From: Spirogloea muscicola
Taxonomy: Eukaryota > Streptophyta > Zygnematophyceae > Spirogloeales > Spirogloeaceae
Direction: 5' to 3'
Assembly (NCBI GenBank): GCA_009602725.1
Contig: WELB01000239.1
Coordinates: 119,613 to 178,790 of the forward strand
Length of the DNA stretch: 59,178 nt
Below the pieces are notes generated by a model. It did no database searches. It saw only the letters and a program-made list of their open reading frames with translations, and was not told where the DNA came from. Shown here piece by piece: positions 33,250 through 44,110 of the stretch (its first letter is position 1; each line of letters starts with the position of its first letter). A program made the translations under genes and the position numbers.

Positions 33250-35690
33250 TTACAATCTCGAGTCAAGGGTAGCTCTTGATTTGCTAGGATTTGAGCTGCT
33301 GACTGCCTTTTCTAGCCCTTCTTCCATGATCACTCTCACTACACTGACGCCGCGCTCCACAGATAGATTGACCTGGAAGGTCAAGGACAGCTTAATCTCA
33401 GCACAACAGGACCTTCCCAGAGTAGTAAGTCAAGAAGCCGCTGACTTGCCTTCTGATCAATACTTAAAAAGGCAGCAAGCAGCTTGACACAAATGACAGG
33501 GCTGCTGTAAGGAACTGCTTTTGGTGCCACAAGAAGGCCTTTGCATTGGCAGGAAGCAGTTAATGGTGATGCACTTACCAACTCTCTGCTGGTCTTATCA
33601 AATTTCTGTAGCACATATGCAGCAGCTTCCATGCTTCCTGGAGGCCTCCCAATCCCTGTACATGGGTGCAGCATACACTTGGTTGCTTCGTATTGGCAAA
33701 TGCTGGAGCTGCCAGAGTTTTAATTAGCTTTTTGAGTATCGGCGCGCAAGATGCTCACCTATTCGTATTCTTGGAAAGTCCTTGCTGGACTTTAGGTGCT
33801 GAATTATACTCCTCATCCTGCACACCAGATCAGGAGCAGCTAGCTGGAGATTGAGACACAGGGACTTAATATTGCCTGCAGAACCTGCCTGCAGATGGCT
33901 ACCATGCTAGACAGACTCTGTAATACACAACACTCTGTCAAGCAGATTGCGAAAACCCCTGCCCAGATCCAGCCATGAGTTGGACCCTACATGGAGCCCA
34001 TCACCAAGCACCTCAATGCAGATTCATGCTGAGGTCAATTATCTTCTGCCCAAGCTTATCACAGACACTCATGTCTCAGGCATTCATATTGCTCCCAGCT
34101 TCAAGTGCGTTAAATCCAGAACTTGGCCTGATCTCATCCACTACAGTATCCTTCCATAATTGTACATGGCCTCCATTGGGATGTTTATAAATCCTCACCC
34201 GTTGTGGCCACCATGGCCGCCCTTTGGCAGGAGCTTCAGTGTGCCAATCGCTAGGTCCAGATCGTCATACATCTGTACAAGTCAAACAAGACAGGTATTT
34301 GCATCAGGCTAACACCTGAGAACAGATACAATCTCTTATGATGCAATCTAAAAGCATACACCTGATGTTAGGAAGCATGATCTGCTAAACTCACCACCAA
34401 AACTCGCTGTGTTGGAATCTTGAAGTAAGAAGCAAGAGGTGCCACCTGGCAGCAATATGACGTGCCAAGCTCAGCTTTTGAGACTAGCACTTGCCTCTCT
34501 AAGACTAGCCTGTCTAAGTCCTGCATGTCCAGCTGTATGCAGAAATCCTATCAACCTGCAAAGAAGGGACTCCTGTCTGACACTAGCAGCATGTTACAGC
34601 ATGCAGGATGAAGGGGTTGCTGCTGACAAAGAGTTCACTGTGTTCATGTCTCTTGACAAATATCTGCTGCAGATGCTCCCAAGCGGTTTCTCCCTACTGC
34701 TCAGGCCTGAGTACCTTGTTGTACTGCCCATTCGTCTTAAGACGGGACATTTGCTGGCTTTGCAGCTCCTTCTTCTTCTTGATCCTCAACAAGATAAATA
34801 AAATATTGGTTCTACGGACCCCGCAAGCAATGCCAGGAGCCAAGTCGGGGCATTCGTACCGACTCTCCGCTGAGGTTCATGTATGTCTGGGGCTTGGCCA
34901 GCAGCACCGGCGTCCCACAGATGCGGCCTGCACCGGCCAGCTACACAGCCCAACTGCAGGCTTCACACAGGTGAAGAGAACACATGCAGAGCCCTGAGCC
35001 CATGATGATATCGAGCAGATAATCGGGACAATGGAATCGACGGAAGTGGGTGTTGTCAAGGCGGCAGGAGCACAAAGAATGCACAGGAGGTCACAGTGGC
35101 ACACGAGTTTGCACAAGTGCTCAACACCGGCTCCACTGCAGGTTGCAGGGGTTCGGTGCTAGGGGCTCACGCACCCTTCCCAATCAGCGCTCGGCTCTGG
35201 ACTGCGCCCAAGCTGATGCCCTCGGCACGCGCAATCGCGTCCACCATCTCGAAACCGACCTGCCGATGCATCAGCCGCAAGCAAGCGCAATTCTGAATTG
35301 CCGGCAGAGCAACACTGCCGGCAGCATGGAGCACAGTCCCTCAGCACTTGGATCCCGCTCGCGAAGCTCGATCGCAGTCATAACAAGGTCTGATTGATTG
35401 CGTCGCAAACACTGGGACCGAGTGAAGCTTGGAGCGAGGATCATGCCAGGCTCATCACGAATGGAGGCTTGCCAGGCCCTGACTGCCGTCGGCGCGGGGG
35501 CGGGCATGCCTTTCCGGGACCTGGACGTGGAGCCCTGGGACCACTAGGCTCGCCTACGTGAGGAGACAGGGGCCCACGTTGTGGCGCGTGCCGTCGAACT
35601 TGGCGCCGGGGTTGCCAAGGCCCACCAGCAGCCACGGCCCGGCGGCGGCGGCGCCGGCGGCGCCCGGCGGCGGCGCAAAAAAAAAGCGGC
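33250..35690 (-). CDS. PTH: Peptidyl-tRNA hydrolase (bacterial/organellar Pth type), 5' end unresolved
   Basis: Releases tRNA from peptidyl-tRNAs that drop off the ribosome; in plants this type serves plastid or mitochondrion. Minus-strand exons: 35578-about 35690 (open), 35175-35259, 34860-34927, 34395-34445, 34199-34272, 33759-33817, 33579-33655, 33250-33372 (TAA), with consistent phases. The Pth signature is complete: [16 protein letters not shown] with the active-site Asn and His, [32 protein letters not shown] with the conserved Asp, [12 protein letters not shown] with the conserved Asn, RIRIGIGRPP, YVLQKF and a C-terminal helix EEGLEKA. Upstream of [12 protein letters not shown] the frame is Ala/Pro/Gly-rich, then reaches an undetermined base (35702) flanked by a duplicated GGCAACGGGCGCCG, so the start and any transit peptide are hidden by an assembly defect. 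Confidence 0.92.
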
Positions 35691-35702
35691 AACGGGCGCC
35701 GN

Positions 35703-36621
35703 CCCGCGGCAACGGGCGCCGCGGCCGCCGCCGCCGCGCAGCAGCAGCGCCGGGGCGGCGGTCGCGGCCGCCGCCATCGCGGCGAGGGAGGGGGGGCGGG
35801 TTGGTGCGCCTAAACCCTGAGCCCCGGATGATCGCCGCGTTACGTTCCTTTTGAAGAAAGGGCTAAGCCCATTGAGGATAGGGCTGGAACAGCCAGCCCA
35901 TATTTAAAAAGAATGAGCAGAGTACAAGAGTCAGGGTTGAAGCCCTGAGCAACGAAGCAACAGCAACGAACCAAGGCAACAACTCTCATTCAGCCCACAT
36001 TGTTAGCGGAGGCTACACTTTGACGAGGAAAAAGCGCGGCCAGATTGACTAGTGGCTGGGAAAGGCAAGGAGGAAAGCATCTGGGTCTGGAAGTTGTCAT
36101 TAGGTTTCTGTAGTTTTCCAAAACCCCATACTTTAATGCCTGCTACAACACCATCCACGACCACAGGCCGCGGCGAGCGCAGCCCAAGTGACAGCCGCCG
36201 TGATACAAGGCACAGCCAGAGCCAGGACACATTGCTGTCGAGAGCGGCAGGGGTGGCTGTAACTGGCCCCTTGCCCACATTGGTGTTGCGCCAAGTGCTG
36301 CGCATCCCAGAGGGCCACGAGCCTGAGCGGATGTGTGGCTGCTGAACTCCGCGTTCGTGGCGTACAAGAGCTCGCCATCGCCATCAGGCGCATGGCCGGC
36401 GCTGACTTGAAGCAGGGTCGCAGCGCAGGCCCAACAGCCCCCTGCTGCATGCGAATGGGTTGCTGCTGCTAGACTCGCACGAGGGCCAGCAGCTCTCGCA
36501 CAGCAAGCTCGGCGCACGTGCGGCTGGCCAGTGCAGCTGAAAGCGGCATCATCTCGGCTTCCACGACACCATCGTCAGGCCTGGAGCCCAGGGTCTGCCT
36601 AGTATCCCGACCAGCATCCCA
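35703..36621. other. Intergenic stretch with reverse copies of repeat B
   Basis: Repeat B copies in reverse orientation lie at 35862-35900 (subtype 2) and 36034-36066 (subtype 1). Frames in 36130-36520 are GC-rich on both strands and none shows family features. The promoter of the ankyrin gene would be at the right end. Confidence 0.45.
35862..36066 (-). repeat. Two reverse copies of repeat family B
   Basis: 35862-35900 reads, on the plus strand, CCCATTGAGGATAGGGCTGG then AACAGCCAGCCC (subtype 2 reversed). 36034-36066 reads GCGCGGCCAGATTGACTAGT then GGCTGGGAAAGGC (subtype 1 reversed). Confidence 0.8.
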
Positions 36622-38078
36622 ATGGTGCCGCGCACATCCTCTGAAGATGATGCCGTTGGTGGCGCCGGGCATGGGGCGCCTGAGGAGCAGCCCGCCACTG
36701 GCAGGGGCCCCGATGAGGGGCAGACGCTGCTGCTGGAGGTGCGTGGCTGCCTTGCAACTGGACGCAGCAGCCACGGGCACTGCTGCAGCCATGCCGCGTC
36801 TAGCGGAACTCCGCCGCTTAGCTGCACTCTGACCCATTTCGACTTCAGGGCGCACGGTATGGCGACGAGGCCGACGTGGCGGCAGCGCTGGCGGCAGGCG
36901 CACACGCTGATGCTGCCGACCACCTCGGCAGGACAGGTGGCGAGCTGGGCAACCCCTGCCTCCAAGCAGCTGCTAGGCGGCAGCAGCTGCGACGAGGACC
37001 CTGACAGCGCCACTGCTGGCGCTGCCCTGATGCGCTGCAGCGCTGCACATGGCCGCCGCCAATGGCAATATTACCATCGTGCGGCTTCTCCTTGGTAGTG
37101 GCCAAGCGGTAGGTGAATGCTACATTTGCATTCCGCTTTGGTCGGCAGGCCAGGCGGGAGCACCCTTGTCAACATCCACAAGTATCCGTGACGTCTATCA
37201 GAATCCAGGCACTCTAAAAGCTGTTCTTGGTTGCCCGGCTGTGCCGCCGCAGGACGTCCGTGCATGCAATCTGGAAGGTTCCACAGCCCTGCATTGGGCC
37301 GCCCTCAACGGCCACCAGCAGGTGCATCTGCAGTCTACACCTGTTGCTGGCCTGCACAGTACGTGCTTGTGCACCTCATGCTGCAAGTGAGTGCCACAGC
37401 AGCTAGCGCTGTGTCTGCTGACTTGAATCCTGGTCGTCATTATGGCAACACACCAGAACGTGCAGTGTGTAAGCCACCTAAGTGTGTTCCCGAGAATGTC
37501 GGTGCAATCTGACTGAGCTATCTGCAGGTGGTGGAGCTGCTGATTGAGCAAGGTGCAGACCCGGCCGCTCTCAATCGGTAAGCTCCTTGGCCCACTTTTC
37601 CCAGGTCAGAGAAGGGGATTGGTGACTAGTCATAACATGCCTGCCGCATCCTCGCAGCTGCTGGTTGCTTAGGTCTCGTCCTTGTATCAGTTATTGAAGT
37701 AGATGGGCTTTGTTGTGCGGCTTGGATGCTTTCTCGGTGACTTGCCACCTCAAGTTGGTTAGTCAAGATATTAATGGAAAAATAGCAGGACAATTAAGAA
37801 CCCGGCACTGCCGCTGCTAGAAGTGATAGCTCCCGTCAGCGAGGGGCTGTCTTTACTCGTTATAGAGAGAATGGATGGCTATGGTCCTCATGTGCCAAAG
37901 CAGAATTAGTGGTCCGCCTGATATGCTGCAAGTCCCATGCCACAGGCACGAGAGGACACCCGTAGATGAGGCCCTCAGCCAGGGCCATGCCGCGCTTGTG
38001 CAGACCATCGACCTTGCTCTTGCGGCCCGCAGCACCAGCAGCCTCCAAGTTGAGAGCCATGCTGACCTGATGCCTTGA
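36622..38078 (+). CDS. Small ankyrin-repeat protein
   Basis: Exons: 36622-36738, 36849-36936, 37041-37108, 37253-37321, 37528-37577, 37946-38078 (TGA), all with agreeing phases, giving 174 residues. ATG 36622 opens an acidic N-terminus. Three to four ankyrin repeats follow: ARYGDEADVAAALAAGAHAD; RTALHMAAANGNITIVRLLL; STALHWAALNGHQQVVELLI with EQGADPAALN; and a last half-repeat ERTPVDEALSQGHAALVQTI. The layout (acidic start, TALHxAxxNG repeats, RTPxDEA end) matches the short plant and yeast YAR1/P16F5.05c-like ankyrin proteins. These act as binding proteins or chaperones; the partner here is unknown. Predicted cytosolic or nuclear, with no signal or membrane segment. Confidence 0.88.
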
Positions 38079-39284
38079 TGCTCACAGCCTGAGTACAGAG
38101 CACTTCCTACATATCTTGTAGCACGTGCAGGACAAGCAAGTTGGCCGTCCTTTGAGTCCGTTTCGAGTTGATGAAGACCACTTATACTGCAAGTTTCCAG
38201 GTCCGCAGTGCAAATTGCAAGCTCTGCGCGCAAGTGGATGCGGTTGCATTACTGAATGCAACATACACACTGGCAGACTTCGACTCTTTTCGCATCTTCT
38301 ATGTCATAGGCTGCACATCGTGCGAAGTGAATGCAAACTCCTACTGTGTATGTCCTCAGAAAAAGCCAGCTGTAACTGCAATTCAAGCAGCCTTGCGTGA
38401 GTCGTCACTTCTACAGAGGTTGCTTGTGACAGCAACAACATGTACATGATGGTGTGACAATCACATCTAATGAGTGCACAGTAGCTCTCGTGGAAGCTGT
38501 GAAGAAATATAAGCAATCTCTGATCGTAGTTGCCAGTCGAGCACAGGGCTGCATGATAAGCAGTGCAGCTGCAAAGGGCATCTTTTAGCCAAGGCTTCAC
38601 ACAGTACACTTCAAAAACAAACTGCAGCACTACAATGCCTGTGCTTTCAAAGTAGCTGCCATTTAGCAGTGCCTCAGATTCGCTATAGTATGTCCTCGGC
38701 ATGCAAACAAGGGGTGGGCTGTGGAGTAGATATGGCCTGCCAGGCCAGTGTTGAGCAGGTATATGTTTGTTATCACCACAGCCGGCCCAAGTGCCATGGT
38801 CGTCAATCGTGGTTGTGCTGCAGCTTTCTTGACTCTGACAATGACAAGATGCGAGCATATTCAAGGTGCAAAACAGCCTTACAAAGGTCATGAGCGAGAC
38901 CCTATGGCTGTAAGATTCCACATGCCCCCCTGAAATGCTTAAGCTGTGGCAAGGCTGCAGCAGCTCCACCACCTCAGCTTCTAGATTTTGACAGTGAAGT
39001 CTACAACAACAGCGCTCGACTTGTGTAGACAACGCTGTCATTTCTCTTGCATGAACAATTTTGGATTGAGATCCGGCGTCATGCATGGGCTTTCCCCAGC
39101 ATGCGCAGCATGGCCTCAGCCGCCGCCATTCCCTTCAAGCAACTGCAGTGTTTATTGGGGTGTGTTGCATGCCACTAAAAAGTTTGCGCTTTGAGGAGTT
39201 GCATGCTTTCTTCTTACTCAATTTGACTGTACCTCCATTCCGCCATGTGATTCTCGGATTCACCCAATAGCAGCGAGGATCAGG
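38079..39284. other. Stretch holding a 260-codon minus-strand frame of unknown nature
   Basis: On the minus strand 38304-39086 is open for 260 codons. It is rich in Cys, His and Ser and has no recognised domain. Codon use and composition (AT-richer than neighbouring exons) do not look like the real genes around it. It may be chance or an old mobile-element remnant. Otherwise this interval holds the convergent 3' ends of the ankyrin (+) and CCCH (-) genes. Confidence 0.35.
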
Positions 39285-39454
39285 TCAATCGACCCTGCCC
39301 TCATGCAGGTACTCACACCTTGAACCATTGCGGCACCCGCTGGGCGTGCGATAGAAGGCACACGGCCTTTTCGAACCCCGCCCCCGCCCGCCTCTCCCAC
39401 CAGGCTCGGGCTGCCAGCCCCGCCGCCGCTGCTGCTGAGGTTGCTGCTGCCGCA

Positions 39455-39531
<77 letters not shown>

Positions 39532-40275
39532 AGTTGCTGCTGCTGCTGCTGCAGCTGCTGCTGCTGCTGCTCTATATGCTCAACCAGGGAGCGAGGAGGA
39601 GCGCCATTCTCACCTACTCCAAGCGGAAGGGAAGCATGCTGCTCGTGGAAGTGCGGATGCATAGGAGGGTAGGGGAGAAGAGGAGGGGGTGGCGCCCCTT
39701 GACCAGGGCCCATGCCCAGCGAAGCAAAGCCATCCAACCGGGGTGCGGCGCTGGGAGGCTGCCCAGATCGCCCGACACCGCCGGGCAGGCTCAGCTCCCA
39801 CGAGCGGCGCTGCTCAAGCTCTGCCACTGGCCCTCGCTGCACAAACATGGCCTCCGGCTGCTGCTGCTGCAGCTGCCGCAGGGGATGTTGCATCGAGAGC
39901 AAGTCTGGATGCTGCAGGCCAGGCCCGGGTTGGGGCTGGGCTCTGCCGGCGTCGTGGAACCTGACGCCCATAGGAGCTGGCGGGTGGCGGGCGAAGACGT
40001 CGCTACTGGTGGAGGGTGGCGGGTGGCCGATGTATGTGTTTCCGTTATGGAGGTGCCGAGCAGGAGGAGGGCCCGGCGGCAATGGGGGCTGGAAGCCGGG
40101 CCGCAGGGAATGACCTTGCGGCGCTGCCGCTGAGAGCAACTGGTTGGTGTTGGTAGCGAGCAGCAGCGCAGGATCACGTGCTGCCGACGTGGCAGTCATG
40201 TGCTCAAGCACATCCGGCAAATGGGGCTGCGGCAAAGGGCGCCTGGTCTCAAGAGCAACAGGCAGCGCAAGCAGC

Positions 40276-40320
<45 letters not shown>

Positions 40321-40435
40321 GGCGGTGCTCGCATGGGGGGCGGCCCTGGCAGAAGTGGCGGAGGAGCAGATACCCACCCTTGCCCATGCAAACTGCTCGC
40401 CTGAGTGACGGCAGCGGCGGCAGCGGCGGCAGTAG

Positions 40436-40466
<31 letters not shown>

Positions 40467-41751
40467 AGGGACGGCAGGAGCAGTGGCGGCAGCGGCAGCG
40501 GCGGCGGCTGCAGCAGTGACTGCAGGAGGTGGCAGCCTAGCGGAGCCTGTGGCGGGGGGCTGGAGCATGGCAATCAGCTCGGCAGGGCTGCCAGGCCCGG
40601 CCGCATGTGGCTGGCTCGCCAGTGCGCTGACGAACGCCGGGTCGCTGAGGAGCTTCACCAGCAACTCGTGGTCATACTCTTGGCCGCCCGACGGCGGAGC
40701 CGCTGCAGCTGGCCCCACTGCAGCAGTCACCGGGGCAGCAGGACTGGCTGCAACCACAGCGGCACTGATTACAGCAGCAGCATCATCCCCGTCAGGCTCA
40801 GGTCCTTCGTCGTCATCAATCGGCACGGGGCTGATGATCGGCGTCGCGGTGTCGTCCTGTGGCGCCTGGGCCTCCTCCGGTTCGGCGGGGCTGCAGGAAC
40901 AGGCAGCGCCAGCGCCAGCACGCACGCGTGATGGCTGAGCCCGAAACTCTGCGCCATCAATCGTGCCTCTCGTGGCCTGCTACAGGCCATGGTTGTGGTT
41001 GTGGTGCAGGCAACCGGCGCGCTGCGTGATGACCGCACCTACCTGGCGGGAATGGAGGACTCGCGTGGGTAGACCGCCTCGAATATCCGCTGCTCTCGCT
41101 CCCGCTGCAGCCGCGCCTCGTCGCTCTCGTCCCCGGCGGCTACCATCCACTCCGCTTCCAGCACGACCTGATTCACGAGCGCGAGACCGCAGCGCCAAGC
41201 TAAAGTGGCGCGGGCGCGCCGCAGCACAGCAAGCGCAAGGGCGGCCCGTCGCTATGGCGGACTCACGAAGCTGCAGGCACCATTAAGGTCAGCCGCTCCG
41301 CATAAAGCAGGCAGGTGAGGCACTGACCATGCCAGGGACTCGCCATGCAACAGCGGCGGTGGTCTGTGCCGCGGCATGAGCACCGCCGCTGCCCGGCGAG
41401 GGCTTGCCAAAGCCCGGCGGCAGACTCTCCACGAGCAGCTTCTGCTTCTGCTGCAGCAGGTGCTGCGTGACGCCGGCCAGCACCGGCGCGTCCTCCGCGA
41501 GGAACAGTCGCACCTGCCAATGCCGCACGGGCGTGAAGCCTCGTCTCGTCAACATCTCAGCGTCAGAGACGCCATGGACATCCGAGAAGCAAATATAGTC
41601 TAACCAAGTCCAAGAGTAATGCCAGCCATGGTCTTTGTTCATGCATGCATCCTAGCTGACGCTTGTACGTTACAATCTCCCAGTGCAGAAGTGGGTTGCC
41701 AGCTACTTACCTTCGCTTCATACTGGGTTTGGCCTCAGATGCTGACGCCAT
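39285..41751 (-). CDS. CCCH zinc-finger protein of the plant C3H6/7 type with long polyQ
   Basis: Minus-strand exons: 41711-41751 (ATG at 41751), 41328-41544, 41043-41167, 39285-40890 (TGA), in phase, 662 residues. The N-terminus matches plant CCCH proteins such as Arabidopsis C3H6 (from memory): a basic start, HWQVRLFLAEDAP, SLPPGFG, then EAEWMVAAGDES and EREQRIFEAVYPRESSIP. A helical EYDHELLVKLLSDPAFVSAL segment follows, as in related nuclear proteins. Residues from about 290 on are low complexity: polyAla, polyPro, two polyQ tracts (about 14 and about 27 Gln) and Arg/Gly. A single CCCH finger (C-x8-C-x5-C-x3-H, CAFYRTPSGCRNGSRCEYLH) ends the protein. Likely nuclear RNA- or chromatin-associated (inference). 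Confidence 0.87.
39455..39531 (-). repeat. CAG trinucleotide repeat (coding, polyQ)
   Basis: A near-pure CTG run on the plus strand (CAG on the gene strand) encodes about 27 Gln in the CCCH protein, with interrupted Gln-rich sequence on both sides. A shorter CAG tract of about 14 codons is at about 40279-40320. Both are in frame. Confidence 0.95.
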
Positions 41752-42163
41752 CTTTGGCAGCTCGCAGATCCCGCCGAGACCATGTGGAGGGCTCATCAGG
41801 GACGCGCTTTTGCCTACATCCTTGGCCTCCTGCAGAGCTCAACCTGCCAGAACCCGGAGGTCGGGCACTGGGCTCACAAGTAGGGCTAGCAGCCTAGCGT
41901 TAGGGTCCAGGAGCCTAGCTTTAGGGTCCAAGTCTGACTTCTTTGTTAAAGGGAAAAGGCTTCACTGCTTCATTTCACGTTTCTGAAACATAATGAATAA
42001 GTAGGTGGAATCATTGGTGTTTGGGAGCTCCAGAGTCTAGAACTAGGAAGACCTGTCTTAGGCTCTTTCTATAGTTCCTGGCTCAACAAATAGCTGCTCA
42101 CTATGATAGTTTGCCACCAGTGCTAATTCAAGCTTATGCGCTTGTCTGCAACTACTGGCGCAG
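41752..42163. other. Short interval between the CCCH gene start and the first NUP188 exon
   Basis: Only about 410 bp separate the CCCH gene's ATG from the first recognised NUP188 exon. No frame here resembles the NUP188 N-terminal region, which should be several hundred codons long. CAGCCTAGCGTTAGGGTCCA-like sequence is imperfectly duplicated at about 41890-41931. Confidence 0.5.
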
Positions 42164-44035
42164 TTGGACAGCGGGGAGTATAAGAGGATCTTGAAGATGC
42201 TCATAGCTGCCTTCCTCGCAAGCTTTGAGGTCAAAAACCAGGTACATCATATGTTGGTCCTTCAAAGTTGCAGATATTAAGCTGCTGAAGGGCTGCATGG
42301 AAAGAGATTCGTTCCTGATGCTTTACTGCAAGGCAATACAAGCAGTTTGCAATTATGCCTCCTGGTGCAGCTTTACCAATGCTGCGGCTATTGTCAACTC
42401 CCTGCGCCTCAGGTCAACTTGGATGACATTCGAGTGGTCGTCGACATCCTCAGTGAAATCTATACTGGCGAGGTCAGGTGGTCTGCTATTACTTACTTAA
42501 TTGCTATGATCTCTATAAGCCAAGGAAGAGCTTGGTCTTGAAAGCTTGTCACTGGAGTTGAGCAGCTCTCTGCTGAGACATGCGCACCTATTGTTACATT
42601 TTGTATTGCTGAGCTAAAGCCTGATTTTGCTGGTTTGAGCAGGCCGACTTGTGCTGCGACTTCTGGGACAGCCGCAACTTGCTGGATGCATCGATTCGAG
42701 CGCTCCTCTTGGCGCTTCTCGACGCGTTCCCTGACAATGCGGACCTCCTCCTGCGCTTCCTATCATCACTGTCTGAGGGACTTTGGCCTGCAGAATGCGT
42801 GTAAGAAAAGGGACCTTGGGAGTGGCTCACTGTTGTCTAAAGATAGCAACGTTTGCATCTAGGCAGGCTCACCCTGCCAGGCGCTCCTGCTGAGAAGTAC
42901 TGTTCAGTTCATAAGAAATCATGTCTTGTGAATTGCTTGTACTATGATCAACAGATTCTCTGATAGACTGAAAATATTGCATACCCATCTGAACACTGAA
43001 GCCGTCGACGTGATTGTTAAGCATAAAGACGACAGAATACATGCTCAATTGTGTCAGACGCTGTTGCCAGCCAGATGCAAGGCCTTAGTGCCTCCATTGC
43101 AGACGACCTTGCTGTAAGCTGTGCTGCAGACCCCCAACCATGGCTGTCATTGGACTTATTGCCGCTCAGGTGCGCATATGTTCTTCGGCCTGTGCGCGTG
43201 GCCACGACCTACCAGCTCTCAGAGGAGACGGCGCAGTCGCTCGAGGAGGTGGGTGGCGAAGTGGAGGCTGCTGGCGACGGGGTCCCCGTCCCTCTGGCTC
43301 CCACGCTTCGTGCCCCAGCCGGCACCAGAGGCCAGATTGTGAAGTTTCTGGACAGCAGCAAGGCACTTGTGCGCTGGGAGGTCAGTCTTCGAGAAGGAGA
43401 ACACAGTTATGGCCTATATACTCTGCCTAGTCTTAACTGCAGCCTTGGTACTGACGTCCTGCCAAACTTCATGCACACATGTTTATCTGGGCGAGCAAAG
43501 CAAGGCAATCCCTTGAGTTACCGCTGCTTACACTGTAAATCGTTGCTGCCATCATGCTGCTCATCATGCTTTGGGTCCAACTTCAGCAAGCATCCAGCAT
43601 TTCGCCCTGGGTCGTGGCTCGCATCTGCAGGCTCAGCACATCTGCATCGTTGTCCTGATGCTGCGATGCGCGACGGTCGCTTCAAATCTTGGGAATGCGA
43701 CCAAGAGTCAGAGGAGAGAGATACGGCTCCTGATGCTGCTCATTGATCGCGTTCTTACTTCCAACAGGGTAAGCTTAAGGTCACACGACCTCCATGAAGG
43801 AGCCATGAATAAGAAAGGTTGACTAAGACAGTCATTTTGCTGTGACGTAAATACCTGAAGAAAGGCAAAGCACAAGAGTGACATCTGACCAGGTTGTAAG
43901 AGGTCCACTCCGCTTGACTTGCAGAAGCTTGTACAAGTCTTGCTGGCCGTGGATCAGGACCCAAACGTTGCTGCTGAAAGATCTGATGGACGAATGCAGC
44001 CCACCGCCAGGTACGACATAGTGCAACTAGGTTGC

Positions 44036-44110
44036 CTTCTTCTGTTTGGGCTGGCTTTTCCAGCCCCTATCCTCAATGGGCGAGCACTTTCTTCTTCAAC
44101 CCTGCTGTCA
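44036..44110 (+). repeat. Repeat family B copy, subtype 2, in a NUP188 intron
   Basis: GGGCTGGCTTTTCCAGCCCC followed by TATCCTCAATGGGCGAGC and ACTTTCTTC, nearly identical to 31860-31915. It lies within the intron 44011-44290. Confidence 0.85.

Noticed and set aside
33975-34190. Plus-strand MLRSIIF resembling the Pth MRSII motif
   Set aside because: The genuine minus-strand [20 protein letters not shown] exon is at 33759-33817 with correct phase; the plus-strand match is coincidence.
39441-40133. Plus-strand polyLeu/polyAla frames over the CTG run
   Set aside because: Antisense shadow of the CCCH gene's CAG tract.
40405-40938. Plus-strand Ala/Gly/Ser-rich frames of 177-243 codons
   Set aside because: Shadows of the Ala-rich part of the minus-strand CCCH protein.
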